Assembly (NCBI RefSeq): GCF_905220415.1
Contig: NC_059552.1
Location: 325,001-389,000, forward strand
Direction: 5' to 3'
Origin: Colias croceus
Lineage: Eukaryota > Arthropoda > Insecta > Lepidoptera > Pieridae
Length of the DNA: 64,000 bases
The notes under the pieces are model-generated. The model was not told where the DNA came from. It did not search any database and was given only the letters and a program-made list of their open reading frames with translations. This document shows positions 33,897 to 47,433 of this stretch, piece after piece. The stretch's first letter is position 1. Each line of letters starts with the position of its first letter. The translations under genes and the position numbers were made by a program.

Positions 33897-36800
33897 TCAC
33901 TCCACGATCAGATGTGATGAGATGGAACTGTTGTTGACCTTTGTGTTGTGTACATGTTCTGATGTCTATGGCAAGTCTGAATATACGTATGTCTATGGTG
34001 AATAAGAACATGTGTATCTACATCAAAATATTTGTTTTGTTTATAACTTTTGTAATAATACTAGCCGGTTTATATTATATACATAGAGTGACTATTATTA
34101 TTTTATTTTTATTATTTAGTTAATATCTTACAAATAGTGTACGTCACTTTTTGTCAAATAGAGACTCTAATTAAAGTGTTTTCGTTATTCTTTATCGCTA
34201 TTTTTTTGATTTTTATGATGAATTTTTAAACAAGTTTCCTAAACACCAACAATTGTTTCATCTCAATCTCCAAAGAGATAAAACTAATTTAATATTCGAA
34301 GCGTTAGTAAAAATGTTAAGAAATAAGATCTCAAATTTTAAACATCCAATCCTCTTATTTTCATTTTCACGAAACAGTAATTTAATTTCTCAATATTTTA
34401 AACATTTAATAACCGCGTATAACGAGATTGTTTATTAATTTGTCTTGTTTAAAAAACAAGCTTATTTTGGTTAATATCATTTATGAAATGATAATGTATA
34501 AAAATAACTTCCATTTAAAACTTGAAGCAGAATATTTAAACATTAATTTTAAACTGATAAGAGGATCGGATGTTGTTTCTAGATTAAGTGTTAAAGACGT
34601 AGTTACAAAAAGGTTATCTGGAGATCCAGTCTCAACAGTATTAAAATAAAAATATGGATTATTAAAGGTTTAATTTTCTTTGTAACTACGTCTACCGATA
34701 TGAAGGTATTGTTAAATCTATTATATAATTATATGCTTATGAACATTAATTTGTGTAACGACTTTAAGTACTGCAAATATGTGATATTATTTTACATAAT
34801 CAAATAATAATAAACGGACAGATTGAGGGATAAATGGTTTTATTTTATTTCCATTACAATAATGAGTATAGAATCTATACTTACTTACACATAGTTAAAA
34901 CTTTTTTTTATAAATTATTTTTTATTACTTTCAACAATAATATTTTCATAATTTAAAAATGTACATTTATCACTCAATCTGTAATAATTTAAAGCTAATC
35001 TATACGTAATATTATACTATGAATAAATAAACTATTCATACCTATTCCTAGATTATGTAATTAATATCTAGAGTTAAAAAACCTAAATAATATTTCGTAC
35101 AGAATAGCTAACCTACAATCTACATTCCATTACGAATTTGCAAGAATGTAAATTACCAATTTGTAAATAAGGTAATACGTAAACATAGAAATAACGCGAT
35201 GTAAATAGTCGAAGTATTGTAAATAATTACTATGAGTTAGTAGTTGCCGATCCATCGGACTTGAGATGTTTATTTGTTCTTAGAACATTCTAGTCAAATT
35301 TAAAGAAGACCCCTTTTCAGATTCTATGTTATATACGTACAAAATAACTGCCTACATAATATAATATTGAAGCGTTATTGTTCATAATTTTCTTTTAATT
35401 GTTTACACTATCTATGCATTTGTCTGATTATATTTGAAAGCAAATAATTTTATTTCATCGAGTTATTATTGAGGATTGTTGATTGTTGTAGGTACAAAAT
35501 TTCTAACAGCTATTAAAATAAATTATCTAAATAACATTTTTTTAAACCAACAATATCGAATCTACGCCCTCATTAAAAATACTAACCACTAAACAATACA
35601 AGCCGATAATTAAAATCTTTCCTACAACAAATCTTATACCCAGTAAAATCTCTAATAAAAACGCAATTTGTGTATAAAGTATTGACTATGTACCAAGGTA
35701 TAGATAGTACTTTAAACAAAGAAAGAAAGCAGGATAAAATTGCAGAGCGCGAGTCAAACTGTTCTTGCACTATGTCACCCATTGTTCTGAACGCAGACAA
35801 AGCCGGGGGACAAAAGAGCAACAATGTGACCAACTCGCAAAGATTTCTCATTAAAACAAAGCTTCGTCAACACTGGAGATAAACAAATTTTAATTTTTAC
35901 ATTGAATGTACTTGAGACGTAGAATTTTGAAATACTGATTGTTATAATGTACCTAATTATAATGTGTATATTAATTGTTGGTTTAAATCATTGTTTTGAA
36001 AATAGTATTGTATAAATTCATTTCGTTTCATTTTATGTAAGATGGATATCCCTTAACTAACAAGGTAATAGTCTAAATAGTTTACAAAATATGCCGTTCG
36101 CTGTTATGTATCGTAAAATGTAAACAATAAGTGAATCTATGAGAAATTAAATGAAGAGATGATATAAACTAAGTTTAACGAAAAGAGGTCTTCGTGATAA
36201 TTAGTAATTAATGACAAATAAATTAAATTATTATTAAAATTCTAACGACTGTTTTCATAATTATTAAATCATTTATTTAACATTCCATATTTTCAATTTG
36301 CGCTTTATGTGGTCAATTTAATATTACCTTAATTGTTAACATTAACAGTTTAATTAGAATAATAAAATTGGATATATGTAATTATATTGTAAAGGCAGTA
36401 TAAGCAAATCGATTAACAAAATATGATAGCTGTACAATAATCATTTTAAATTCATAACAATTCTACTTTTACAAAACGGCTGACTTATCGCTAACAAGAT
36501 TTTCTGCCTCAAATAACATTGTGTAAAATTCATACAATTTCCCATTTGCTTTAAGAAAAGTCAAAGTGAAATAGGATTATAAGTGTCACACAGTTCTAAC
36601 TCAGCGGTAACGTGTGCTACGTGGTACGCGGTATTGCTACGCAGTGCTACGGGACAGCTACGCGATGTAGCAAGTTCTATGATTATGATAACTACGTGTA
36701 GCTGTAATTCAGTTATTAATGTTGTTGTATTTATATATTCATTGTAGAGTATATATTATAACTGTATATGTAATATAAATTATAATATTTAGAAGATGTT

Positions 36801-37401
36801 TCTCAAACGCATTATTTTTTCATTAATACATTCATTGATGTAAAATAACATTGTCGTCATGAAAAATAATTTCATACGTTCACAATGAAATGAGATGCCC
36901 AAATACAGTAATATTTATTTTTCTGATTGTATCTTTTATGTATAAAGGTACGTTATGTTGTAATATTATTCTTAATTCTAAAAGTCCGAATGAATATAAT
37001 ATAACTTATATTGATTGGTTTGAATGTACTGTAGCTACGTTATAATTGTATATTTTTTTATGATATATAATAATTTTTTTTGGTTTGAATATATTGTAGC
37101 TACGGTAATAATAGTATCATATTTATTAATGAAATATAACAAAAAGCGCAAATTGAAAATGAGTAAAATCTCTTCCCCTAAATCTTGTAAAGTAGAATAA
37201 ATCTAACATAGTACAGTAGATGAGTATACCTAGCTATGTTCCTTAACAAGTAGCAAGTTAACAATTGTTTATACGTAAATACGTTTTTTAAGCAAACGTT
37301 GCTCGGATTATTTTATTTTGTATTTTGTAAATATTGTAACGAAAGACGGAGGTATTATTAAATAAACATATGAAAATCTAATGGTCTTTTATTTGAAGCT
37401 A

Positions 37402-37612
37402 TCCTACTAATATTATAAATGCGAAAGTTTGTGTGGTGTGTGTTTGTTACTCTTTCACGAAAAAACTACTGAAGCGATTACAATGAATTTAGCACACATA
37501 TAGAGGGTAACTTGGATTAACACATAGGATTTTATCCAGGAAACCCCACAGAAACGGGAACTATGCGGGTTTTTCTTTGAAAACGCGGGCGAAGCTGCGG
37601 CCGGAAAGCTAG
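37402..37612 (+). mobile_element. Helitron-like element (AATGCGAAAG family)
   Basis: It starts A|TCCTACTAATATTATAAATG then CGAAAGTTTG, passes through TAGCACACATATAGAGGGTA, and ends GGGCGAAGCTGCGGCCGGAA then AGCTAG|T. It is the most complete copy of this family here. Confidence 0.75.
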
Positions 37613-40380
37613 TTTCCCATATTTAAGAACTTATAGAATAAAGGAGATATAATATTAAGATAATGTTTTGTGTATTATTGTTGATTAGTTCTATTAATAA
37701 AAAAGTTTATATGTTGATTAATTTTAAAGTTATTTTTCTAATGCTGTTGTTACACGTAAAAACATAGATAAAATACCTAGATAGTCGATATAAATTCACC
37801 TATTATGCAAATTATCTCATACACATGAAAGTCAGGCTATGTCTGTATTTTACACTGCTTACATCTAAACGGCTAGACCAATTTTGATGCGATCTGAGGT
37901 CATACTGCAGCTAATTTCTTAAGAAATAAACAAATACATTATTTACATCAATATTCAAAAAAAATAATATAATAAACTGAAGTGTGGAGGTAGAGCAATA
38001 AATAATATGTATATAAGTAATATTTCTAAAGCAAGCATAAAATATAAATATTAAACGAATTCGATTTAAGAGTAAATTTATTCTGACCCTTTTGTAAGAA
38101 AAATCATAATGAAAAAAAGTACACACAATGACGGGAAAACGAAAGGTACAGAAGAAGTTTAAGTAGTATATTTCTAAATTAAATTACCATCTGGGTTAAT
38201 GTTAGAAAAAAATTGACTACACGTCATTTGACTTAGTAAAATTGAATAAAGATGAGTAAAATTTGAGGAAAACGAAATAAATATTGTCTCCTGCATGTTT
38301 CTCTCTTCCTTATCATATATTTTTATCTAAATACAATTATTAGCTATCAGAGGCGACGTAATATACAAATTGAGTGCGCACCAATCATGAGAAGCATATT
38401 ACAGCGAATATCACAAACGTTCACAATAATTTCTTTAATAAAACCCGTACGAGCTCAATTTCAATTTGGAGAAATGCGAATTCGAAAAACCCACACATGA
38501 AAGCAAAATTCGCGCCATAATTACTTCGCTTTGAGGAAAAAATGTATTCCTTGCCCTCCGAGATAATGGTATATAAATTTGATAACGAAAAAGGCGTCGC
38601 AAATATGAAGAAAAAATAAATATATTAAGAATGTAGGCGTTTTGATTTCGATCTGACTGAAAGGGAGACTTAAGCGGTAACAAATCTCTCCGCACAAACA
38701 GCAATCATTGAAAATGATATTTGGTAATCCTTTAAGTATATTTGCTTGAGATCTAAGAGTATCAAATACTTTCAGCGGCGTTGAAATTGCGGATTTTATG
38801 CCGAAAATACTTTGGAATCCTCTTTATAACGTGATTAATATTTGAACAACAAAGCATTACGGAAATTAAAAAAGTTGCTTACCGTTCCATTACGCATGTA
38901 TAATATTGTGTACTCCAAAGGACAGTGGTGCCAGTTATTGTATTATCAAATAGTCGTAAATTTGTGTATACTTAGGTTGATATTCGACTTTAACTTATTT
39001 GATTGTTGTTTGATTTTTACTTAATCTAACTATACATAATATCTTTTAAACTCATATAATTCGACATGGGTATTTTAAACTGAATTTGAAGGATATTGAA
39101 AAACAATTTTGTGAGCATGTAAAATCTGCAGTATTTATTACAAACATAAATATTTCACCCAAGTAAATGATAATGTAACCTCGCAATGATAATGTAAATA
39201 TAACGCGCGAGTAAATCCGCGGCTTAAGCCTAGTTCACATAAACAGTATTCCAAGTTAATGACCTCGAAAATCTGCAGCCACGAGCGCTTATCTTGGAGC
39301 CATCAACGGATTCGCGAAACAATTTTCGATTCCTTGCCGAAAACGCGACATCATCACGGGAAATCTTTTTCTTATTTTATTACGTATACTGTGTGCACGC
39401 GGGCCCGCTTATGGTTCTTAAATTGCTTTCATGTTTAAGGGTAAGCGATGTATGTACATGGTTTTATATTCAAATTGTTTAATGGCGACCCGTCTCCGTA
39501 TGGGGTAGGCTTGCCGTTTTGTGTTTTCTCAATTAAGTACTGTTACGTTTTATTTAATATTTTGTTTGTCTGTCTATGTGTTTTATTTATTTCGACCTTT
39601 CGAATGATATAATATTTTGATAAAACTTTTACTGTGATATAGACGATTAGACTGATGTTAAAAGAAACAACTTAGCTCCTTGTACTTAAGTGTTCGGAAT
39701 ATTTCAATTTTTCCACTGTAGCCATTAATGCAACGCTACATTTAGTAGACATTTTTTTTACACTTTTTAATGTAACTAATTAAGGACCAAAGAAGTGCTC
39801 ATAATATGTCTAACTTGATTTTAACATATTGAGGTGTGTTTTTGTTTCGAACTTTTATGATAAAGCATAATTAAAGGACGATTAATTGTATTTTTCTATA
39901 TATATATTTATTTTATTCATTTCTAATTTGTAAAGCAATTTTTTTAAGATATTTTATTTTTAAATGGTGAATCTATTAAGCAAGTACTTTCGTTCGTAAA
40001 ATGAAAAAAAATATTATACAGGATATCATCTGCGCATGGTTTAATTTATTTTGTTATCATTGTCATTATATCAGTACCTATAATTTATATAGTTTCTATG
40101 AAATGTATATTTAAAAATGAATAATTTAATTCTCAGGGCTTTTCTACTTCGTCCTGTCACCTAGCACATACATAAATAGCTCACCGAACTTTCAGTTAGA
40201 CTCATATAACTCCACAATATTCCCCATTCCTATCCATCAATGAATATTTCCACAGCATGTACACTTCCCGCGATATTTACTCACACAGGATACATTAAAA
40301 TTCATGCCCGATGCGCATACGAATCATAGGGAGGGATCCGCCAACTTTTCGTTTGGCGTTTTCATTTTTACCGCGTTTCA

Positions 40381-40432
40381 TAACACACACACATAGACAC
40401 ACACCTATATATACACGTACACTCACATTGGT
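40381..40432. repeat. (CA)n-rich microsatellite
   Basis: Interrupted ACACAC tracts, mixed with ACAC-TATA and ACTCACA. The open frames crossing it on both strands are products of the repeat. Confidence 0.7.
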
Positions 40433-40610
40433 TGTGGGGACATTTTTTTTTGTATTTCCAGTGGTGTTGCGAATACCTTCTCTACCTATGTTTATTAAGA
40501 GTTGTTTCCGTCTTACGATAGTCATATTGCATATTACATGCATAATCATATTTGGCATATAATGATACATTATGTAGTTAGATATAAGTTACATATTGTG
40601 TAAAGTAAAA

Positions 40611-40775
40611 TTGTAATTGACATGATTTTAAAAGAGCAATTATGGAGTTGCTTGCCGGTTCTTCTCCATAGATACTGCTTTTCGAATCGGTGGTAATTGT
40701 TAAAAATATTATTGACATTCGAAAGTGCTTCTAAAAGAAGTTTAATTTAATAAATAAATGTATGAGTTTGAGTTT
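40611..40775 (+). repeat. LINE 3'-end fragment (same family as 55.6-kb LINE), + orientation
   Basis: AAAAGAGCAATTATGGAGTT, CTTGCCGGTTCTTCTCCATA, GAATCGGTGG, CATTCGAAAGTGCTTCTAAA and the TGAGTTTGAG tail all match the LINE 3' UTR at 55583-55740. Confidence 0.75.
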
Positions 40776-41206
40776 TAAATATTTTGTGATATATGGATGT
40801 TTAAATAGCTACGATGTCTCGCTCACTAGAGGTTGTGAATTACAGGTAAATGATGTTATGGGATACATATCGTTTCATAAGGATCGAACCCGAGACTTCT
40901 CAACTACAAAACATACAAAACAAACCATTTATTATTATTAATTTCAGTACAACGATTCATTTGAAGTCTTGTTCCATTATAAATAAAAATAACTATTAAA
41001 ACTCGAACTTGTTGAGAAGTCTTTTAAAAACTTGATGTTTTCTTAGAACGAATGAATAGAATATGTCTGAGATGTAATTTAAAACCCGAAAGTATTAGGA
41101 TAGAGATGAGTTTCTGCTTATTTATCTTTTTGTAAATAATAGATCTAAAAGTTTTAAATAAAAGGTCTTAAATATTTTTTGTATAATGTAATTAAATGCT
41201 ATGTGA

Positions 41207-41432
41207 AATGAGAGTTTGTTACATAAAGTGAATTCCCCTGTCCCCAAGTGGGGTAAGGGGCAGATGCATACATCTGTTTCACTGATCGATTTTCTTTAGA
41301 GACAAGTAGGTTCAGCCTTCTGCTAGACCGAGACTTTTTTTTTCTTCGTCTCCTCCGGGAATCGAACCCAGGCTCCTTTGATTCAACGGTGACGCGTCAC
41401 TGTACCAAGTAGGCGGTGGCGTATGGCGGGCC
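41207..41432 (-). repeat. tRNA-derived SINE
   Basis: On the - strand, GGAGCCTGGGTTCGATTCCC is a clear RNA polymerase III B box, preceded by an A-box-like TACTTGGTACAGTGACGCG. The body runs through an A-run, GTCTCGGTCTAGCAGAAGGC and CCCCTTACCCCACTTGGGGA. No intact tRNA cloverleaf was recognised. Confidence 0.65.
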
Positions 41433-41616
41433 ATAATATACCTGTTAGAAAAATAAATTATTCATAGGGTATCACGCGTATTATAGTTACCTGATATGCC
41501 ATATTATCATTAATTCAATTATATATTCAGTAGAGATTCTCATTCAGAACTACATACACGAGAATAGCGACGAGGGATTTGAACGGTTGACATTGTAAAT
41601 AAGCTATATAATCATA

Positions 41617-41742
41617 CTAGCTTAACGCCCGCGGCTTCGCTCGCATTCTCTAAAACGATTTGAGATTTTATTATAATCGGTTAAGTGGCTTAGGAGTCCA
41701 TTGAGGACAAACATTGTGACACGAGATTTATATATATTAAGA
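41617..41742 (-). mobile_element. Helitron-like element, short (CTCGTGTCACAATG family)
   Basis: CTAG is at 41617-41620, and the other end TTAAGA|T at 41742 reads inward TCTTAATATATATAAATCTC. Its middle matches 8690-8780 almost exactly but is shorter. Confidence 0.65.
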
Positions 41743-42976
41743 TTTTTAATTCATATATATTTAATAACAATGTGGTCTTTTTTCAAAAGCCGATAAGATT
41801 TTTTTTTACAAATTCATCTATTTTCAGTCTCAGATAATAATTTCGGGATTGATCGAAATTCATCAAAATCCGTTTAATAGATTTGTTGAGACTGGGTAAC
41901 AAACATCTATCTATCTAAAAATCGAAATTTTCACACCTAGAATAAGCGGGAATTCGAGTGATACATAAATTCGCTCTCGCTCGCTCCGCTTCGCTTATCA
42001 GCCACAAGCATACATATAGCTTCTGCAAAAGCCTCAGAATGTTCTCGGAAAGAAATTCTATATTTAAATTATACGACTCGGCTAACGATGAGATTTAAGT
42101 TTCACAAAGAAAACTTTTCAGTCTCTCTTGTATATAGAATGTGTTCTTGAAATTTATTCGCAACTCACATAAGAAATTTTAATGTTTTATATATTGCTTT
42201 TATTTGACAGCTTCCTTGAAATAATAGCTCGTGCATGGCTTATTGAGAATTCTTATATATTTTAACACACTATTAAAATTAAGTCTGCTTCAGTATAAAT
42301 TAAAATAATTGGACTTTTAACGTTTTAACAAAAAATATCTAAACTTTATAATACTGGAAAAACTTACCAAAAGCTATAAAACTACAAATTTGTAGCACAT
42401 ATGCAAAAGTTTTACATGTACAACTTTCGAGTTAACGACTATTCGATAAAGTTACTAAAACATAAGAAAGTTCTAGAAGTTATAAACTTTAGAAATTAGC
42501 ACTTTGCATAATAATTATAGCGGTTGATAACATCGACCCTATATAATAAGGGCCCCAGACGAGTGCCTTGCGTGACTCCGGATACAAATGAAGTATTGAA
42601 AGGGCTCATTAACGTGAACTTTTAAACAAGTGCTAAGTGTTGTTTTCGTTGTATTTCGATTACTGATTCGAAGGCCTTGAAATATAGGTGATAAATATAT
42701 GAGAAGATTATTACTCGTATTAAGTATTACAATATTACAATTAATCTGAAATTGCTTAGTGTCTATTTTCTGTTTTTGAAGTGAAAACTTCTTTAGCGGC
42801 GTTGGGTATAAAATATTAAACTCGCGTCAGGACACGTGGCCTGATCGAAAAAGCGTAAGACGGATTTTTTTTTAGCCCTTATATTCCATGCGTAAGACGG
42901 ATACCATTCCAAAATATCAAACATGCTGAACGTTAATAATCAAGTTTTCACTTCTGCCGGCACTCCCGGAGTGCAA

Positions 42977-43200
42977 CCCGTCTTTTTTTTTTTTTGACGT
43001 GACAACGTCTTATAATTCGATAGCGCCGGCTGCACGCACGAAAAAACATGACTCATGCGGCGTTACCTCGCTCTGAGGCGTTCCATGTAAGGCTTGAAGT
43101 GCAAGCGAGAGCGCGGAACGAGCGACAAAGAAGCACAATCGGACGTTGTCACGTTCAACTATCGTCAGTAAACCAACTTTACAGACTACCAATTTTTTTG
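42977..43200 (-). repeat. SINE-like dispersed repeat with poly(A) tail, copy 1
   Basis: Read on the - strand, about 190 bp run from TTGGTAGTCTGTAAAGTTGG through TCGCTCGTTCCGCGCTCTCG to GTTGTCACGTC and a run of A (the T-run near 42984-42995 on +). The second copy, at 47434, is highly similar. The 60-residue open frame is repeat sequence. No pol III boxes were recognised. Confidence 0.55.
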
Positions 43201-44429
43201 TTTAATTGTTAACGTAAAATGTTGTTATTTGATATTCACTATAACATTAGCAACATTGTACCTTTCAGTCACTTTACTTATTACAAAAATAAAACATTTA
43301 AATCCCAATAAAACCGTCATCCACTGATGTTCCGATCACGGGACAATAAAAATACAGGCATTAACGTCCCTAACACGTACATCATAAAGATTATTATCGC
43401 ATGGGACATATAATGGGCCAATCACGACTCTTTTATCGCTGCTATAAAGCAGATATTAAATATGTATGTTACAATACTGCTTCATTTCAGTCGAATAAAA
43501 CCTTTATTGTATTACAGAAAGGTTGATTATGAAATTTTTAAAACGTGCTTTTTGGTTGAGCGAAATCAACGATACTGGTCATGTGATTAATAATGGATTT
43601 TAGCTAATGGTTTGGAATAACGAAGAAGTAAATTGTGCAGCAATATCTGTAATTTTTTTAAAGCAGAGATAAGTTTCAAATTACTCTTAACTAGTTTACT
43701 GCCCGAAATTACGTTTCAAGTTTTCGCTTCAATTTTAAGAGACGAATTTCCAAAAATATTGTTTAGTTAACAGTCAGTCAATAAGTAAGTACTTTTTTAT
43801 ATATTATTTGAAATAATTCTTACGTATATTTCAAAATAATTCATAAACTAAATATATCGTTAAACAACAATTCATTCCACAACTACAAAGCGCAATAATT
43901 TTCAAATTAAGTCTCCGATTTAGAATCTTACAATCATAAACCCAACTAAAACCTCTGTTTACAATCTTGGGACATCAAAACACTCCAGCATTACAATTCA
44001 TTACTCACAAATGTATTTCAAAAGATCCTTCAAGTTAGCTCTTAATCCCGCAACCCTTGCTTCTCCCCCAAGCTAGACAACCCTTAAAGGACAAGTTTTT
44101 ATTGGCTGAACGCTCTCAACACTTTATGAGCTATCATACTATTACAATCGTATTATATTGTTGACAGTTTTTTATTGGATACGCTTCCGTAGTTTGTATA
44201 ATGGTACATGACATTGTCGACTGATAATGTTGTTAATGTAAAAGTTGTTCAGATAGACGAATACGATTGTTATTTAACAGGAATTGTTGTACAGGTTTGA
44301 TTGAATATTATTTGGTAATATAATATATTATAAAACATGATAAACTTTAAATCAAAAGTGCTTCTAATAGAAGGATAACCGAGGATAAAAATGTGTGAGT
44401 TTAAACATTGTTGGCATAACATTGTAATA

Positions 44430-44515
44430 ATATTGTCTTTTTATTTTTATTTTATTGTCTGTTTTTTTATCTGGTGCTAAATAAAGTGTATTTATTTTTT
44501 ATTTTATTTATTGTT
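44430..44515 (+). repeat. Retroelement 3'-tail-like sequence
   Basis: TCTGGTGCTAAATAAAGTGT followed by ATTTATTTTTTATTTTATTT resembles the 3' end of lepidopteran LINEs (AATAAAGT signal). It is short and diverged. Confidence 0.35.
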
Positions 44516-45614
44516 TGGATCCAAAATATAAAACAAAATTATACAACATAGGTATGATTGTCAAATATTAATTTTAAAATGTATAGAGAATGTTATATTA
44601 ATATGAACATTTTTTACCTATAACTAACAATACTTTTTTACCATAGGAGGTACGATGCTAGAAGCGATAAGTACTACACAATAAGCATATTAAACATATC
44701 TGAAACTGGAAGTAGAGCCAAACAAAATGAAACAAAAAGAAAAGAAAAGTATGTGCCTTTTATGATTGAACTTTCATTGTAACAGATGTAAACTTATTAC
44801 TAAAGAAATTGCCTCTTCAATTATAAAATATAAATATGAAATATTTTTACTACAAATGATAAATATCAACTCGTTTTATGTTACTTCGCAATGTATTCAT
44901 ATTCGTAGGAAAGATACCATGAATAGCCAATATGATGTTATGTTAACAATAATGTTGTATTTCAAACAGCTATTGTTTTTTAATTTTCTTTTATGGAAAC
45001 ACTGTACTTTAGAATTGATTGAATATTTATTTCATTTTCCGTGTCCTATTTATATGATTTGAACTTTATTGTAGATAATTATAGACAACCATTTATAATA
45101 TTTTAGTTAGAGTAATATTTAGTAGAGTAGTAATAAAATAAACGATTCGATTCAACATAAATAACACCGTAGATTTTCTAAGTCAGATCAGACCTCATTA
45201 AAATTAACGTTTCTCTTCATATTGTTGATGATAATGTAGTAAAAAATAAAACACAAACTTTAACTGCACGCGAGTGAAGCCGCGAATAAGTAGTAATGTT
45301 TATATTTGGTTTTCACAAAAACACAATAATATAACCTGCTTTCCAATAATTACTTTTATGTCGGTTTCTCGTGTTCTGCAGCCATATTAGATTTCAAATC
45401 TCAGAAATAATGACGATAATACACAGTCATTACATACATTAAGCAGCAGAGTCGATCCGTAATTTGTTTTTCACGTTATTATTGTGAATATTTGGTTAAA
45501 ATTAGTTTTCTTTGAGCTTTATATGTTTATTCTTAATGGCTGAAAATTCTTAGAAAATACACCAAGTTACTTGGATTGAAAAACCAGTATAAGCAGATTT
45601 TAAATTTATATATG

Positions 45615-45830
45615 ACTAGCTGTTGCCCGCAGCTTCGCCTGCGTGGAAAAGATAAATTTACATGATACAAATTTTCATCCCCTATTTTACCCCTTTAGGT
45701 GGTGGTACCCCAGTGGTTTGGGCTGTGCGTTGATAGATCATATCTCTATCATCTATATCAGTCATCTTTGAGTTTTATATATATTTATATATGATTATAA
45801 ATTACAATAATATGTAAGTATATAATATTA
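45615..45830 (-). repeat. Helitron-like or related repeat (GCTGTTGCCCGC end)
   Basis: CTAGCTGTTGCCCGCAGCTT at 45615 and CAGTGGTTTGGGCTGTGCGT near 45709 are a common lepidopteran repeat end. The distal end is in ATAT-rich sequence and uncertain. Confidence 0.45.
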
Positions 45831-46683
45831 TGATTTTGATTAACGCGATAGAAATTTTTGGTCAGCGTTTAAAAATTACTAATCACATGACATCACAATA
45901 TCTAGGAAGATATTACTGTCTTAAACCCTTTAAATATTTCTCAGAAACAACTTTCCATGTGCAAAGGGAAGCAAATGTTATTATATATTAAATATCATGT
46001 CAACTCATGTTTGATCTCGGATATTGAACTATCTAATTTTCATCGGTTCTGAGAAAAGATTGAAAGCGATGCTGATGAATATGAATTATAACAACATCAT
46101 GGTATGTTTCCATCAAAATTAACGATTTTAAGGCTGATAACATTTGCAATTCTTCATGTATGACTACGGGGTATAATAAAAATATATTATATAATAATAT
46201 GTATACATACATATATGAGGTACATAACGTAGACCTTCTCTTTGGTATTCGGTAAAAAATCCTCCAAAACTCAATTTTTTAATAAGATCGTGTTTCAAAA
46301 AAATGAAGTTATTTTATAAAATATATCCGAACTTACGACCTCAACCCAACTCAGAAAAAACGGGGACATTGTTAAAAATTTATCAATTTAACGCGGACAC
46401 CCTTTCAGGGACTCCTCGAATTTCATATCGGAAACTTTTATGATGGATCTCTTTGAAGCCGTTCCTGTATATTTTATAACTTTTATTGACACTACAGTAC
46501 AGTGGTCAAGACGTTTTAATATAGACCTGGGTGCAAATTTATGAATTGCATTTACGCTAAAACTGAAAATGTATTCTTATAACTACATACATATTTGTAT
46601 ATGATAGTACAGTTTAAATATTTACCAAATTTTAAATTAAAACACACAGTAAAGAAAGTCAATTACGAATTTAAACATATTAT

Positions 46684-46702
46684 TGACGTGACAACTTCTT
46701 AT
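46684..46702 (-). repeat. Tail end of split SINE-like repeat, copy 2
   Basis: GACGTGACAACTTCTTAT matches GACGTGACAACGTCTTAT, the 3' part of copy 1 at 42999. The remainder of the repeat resumes at 47434, so a LINE insertion has split it. Confidence 0.6.
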
Positions 46703-47381
46703 GAAAAAATGAAAATGAAAAATTTCTTTATTAATTACAAGAAATGTTACATAATATAGTTACATGTGCTGCATTGAACCCCACACTAGGATCCCCTGTG
46801 TTGTGGGGCTCAATCTCTTTCGCCGTATTAGGTACATAAAAATATTTCAAAGTTTAATTGCCATTTAAATATTAAGTGTGCATATGTGCGTGTGTGTATG
46901 CGTGCGTGTATATGTGTGTGTGTGTATGTGTGTATGTGTAGATGTTGTATGAGTGATTATTTTAATAGTCAGTAAATGTTTAAATTTATATTTTAATCAA
47001 GATATTATTGTAACGAGATTTTCAGTTTCTAAGTAGTCTAGATTTAATAGCCAATTTGTAACATATTTTTTACAGCGGAACTTGGTCATAGGAAAGATAT
47101 TTAGTTTTTTGTTCATTATGGAGTATAAGTGAGGTCCCATGAATATAAACGCCTTGCTACCGAAAGACATATTACAGCTATGTTTCCTCCATGCAGGATT
47201 TCTTCGAGTGCGTTCGTTCGTTATAATTGTGTTTGGAGCTATTTTATGGAATTTTAGTATTACTGCTAGTATGTATAGCTGACGCACCGTTAGTATACCA
47301 GCCTCTTGATACAATTCTTTGGTTGGATATCTTAAATTCTTTTTAAATATGGTTTTAAGAATTGCTCTTTTCTATTGCTTA
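46703..47381 (-). pseudogene. 5'-truncated LINE with ORF2 C-terminus and 3' UTR
   Basis: The open frame 46997-47314, readable further back to about 47375, translates KRAILKTIFKKNLRYPTKEL followed by YQEAGILTVRQLYILAVILK. This is the conserved C-terminal part of a jockey/CR1-like ORF2. It ends with TAA near 46997. The 3' UTR contains a TG-rich microsatellite and ends in an A-rich, T-poor tract at 46703-46733. An in-frame TAG sits at the 5' truncation. This is a different family from the intact LINE at 55.6 kb. Confidence 0.75.
46878..46942. repeat. (TG)n-rich microsatellite
   Basis: Interrupted GTGTGTATG units inside the LINE 3' UTR. Confidence 0.75.
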
Positions 47382-47408
47382 ATAAGCAATAGAAAAGAGC
47401 AATTCTTA
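47356..47408. repeat. Perfect 26-bp inverted repeat with 1-nt spacer
   Basis: Arms 47356-47381 and 47383-47408 are exact reverse complements (TAAGAATTGCTCTTTTCTAT followed by TGCTTA). The lower arm is LINE ORF2 sequence; the upper arm is its inverted copy at the 5' truncation point. Confidence 0.95.
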
Positions 47409-47433
47409 TATGTCTCTATATCTCTCTCAATGT

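Larger units (their letters stand above)
33897..40610. other. dpr-like 3' UTR and AT-rich intergenic DNA
   Basis: The 3' UTR must begin here but its end is undetermined. The open frame 34428-34649 ends in a basic, Val-rich peptide of unknown origin. A cluster of GCTACG-like words lies at 36605-36710. Helitron-like 37402-37612 is the only clear element. The remaining stretches show nothing I can support. Confidence 0.5.
43201..46683. other. AT-rich intergenic DNA with few features
   Basis: Apart from the tails at 44430 and the Helitron or retroelement-like end at 45615, I see no gene or RNA here. The 98-residue open frame 44766-45062 has no recognisable domain and AT-driven composition. Confidence 0.5.

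Noticed and set aside
40295..40570. Overlapping open frames on both strands
   Set aside because: They span a CA/TG microsatellite; no domain or coding bias.
41335..41432. Possible tRNA gene because of the B-box GGTTCGATTCC
   Set aside because: No cloverleaf or anticodon arm could be assembled; it is the pol III head of a SINE.
43010..43192. 60-residue - strand frame VVCKVGLLTIVERDN, repeated at 47434
   Set aside because: The peptide is produced by a dispersed SINE-like repeat; the two copies differ by frame-changing indels.
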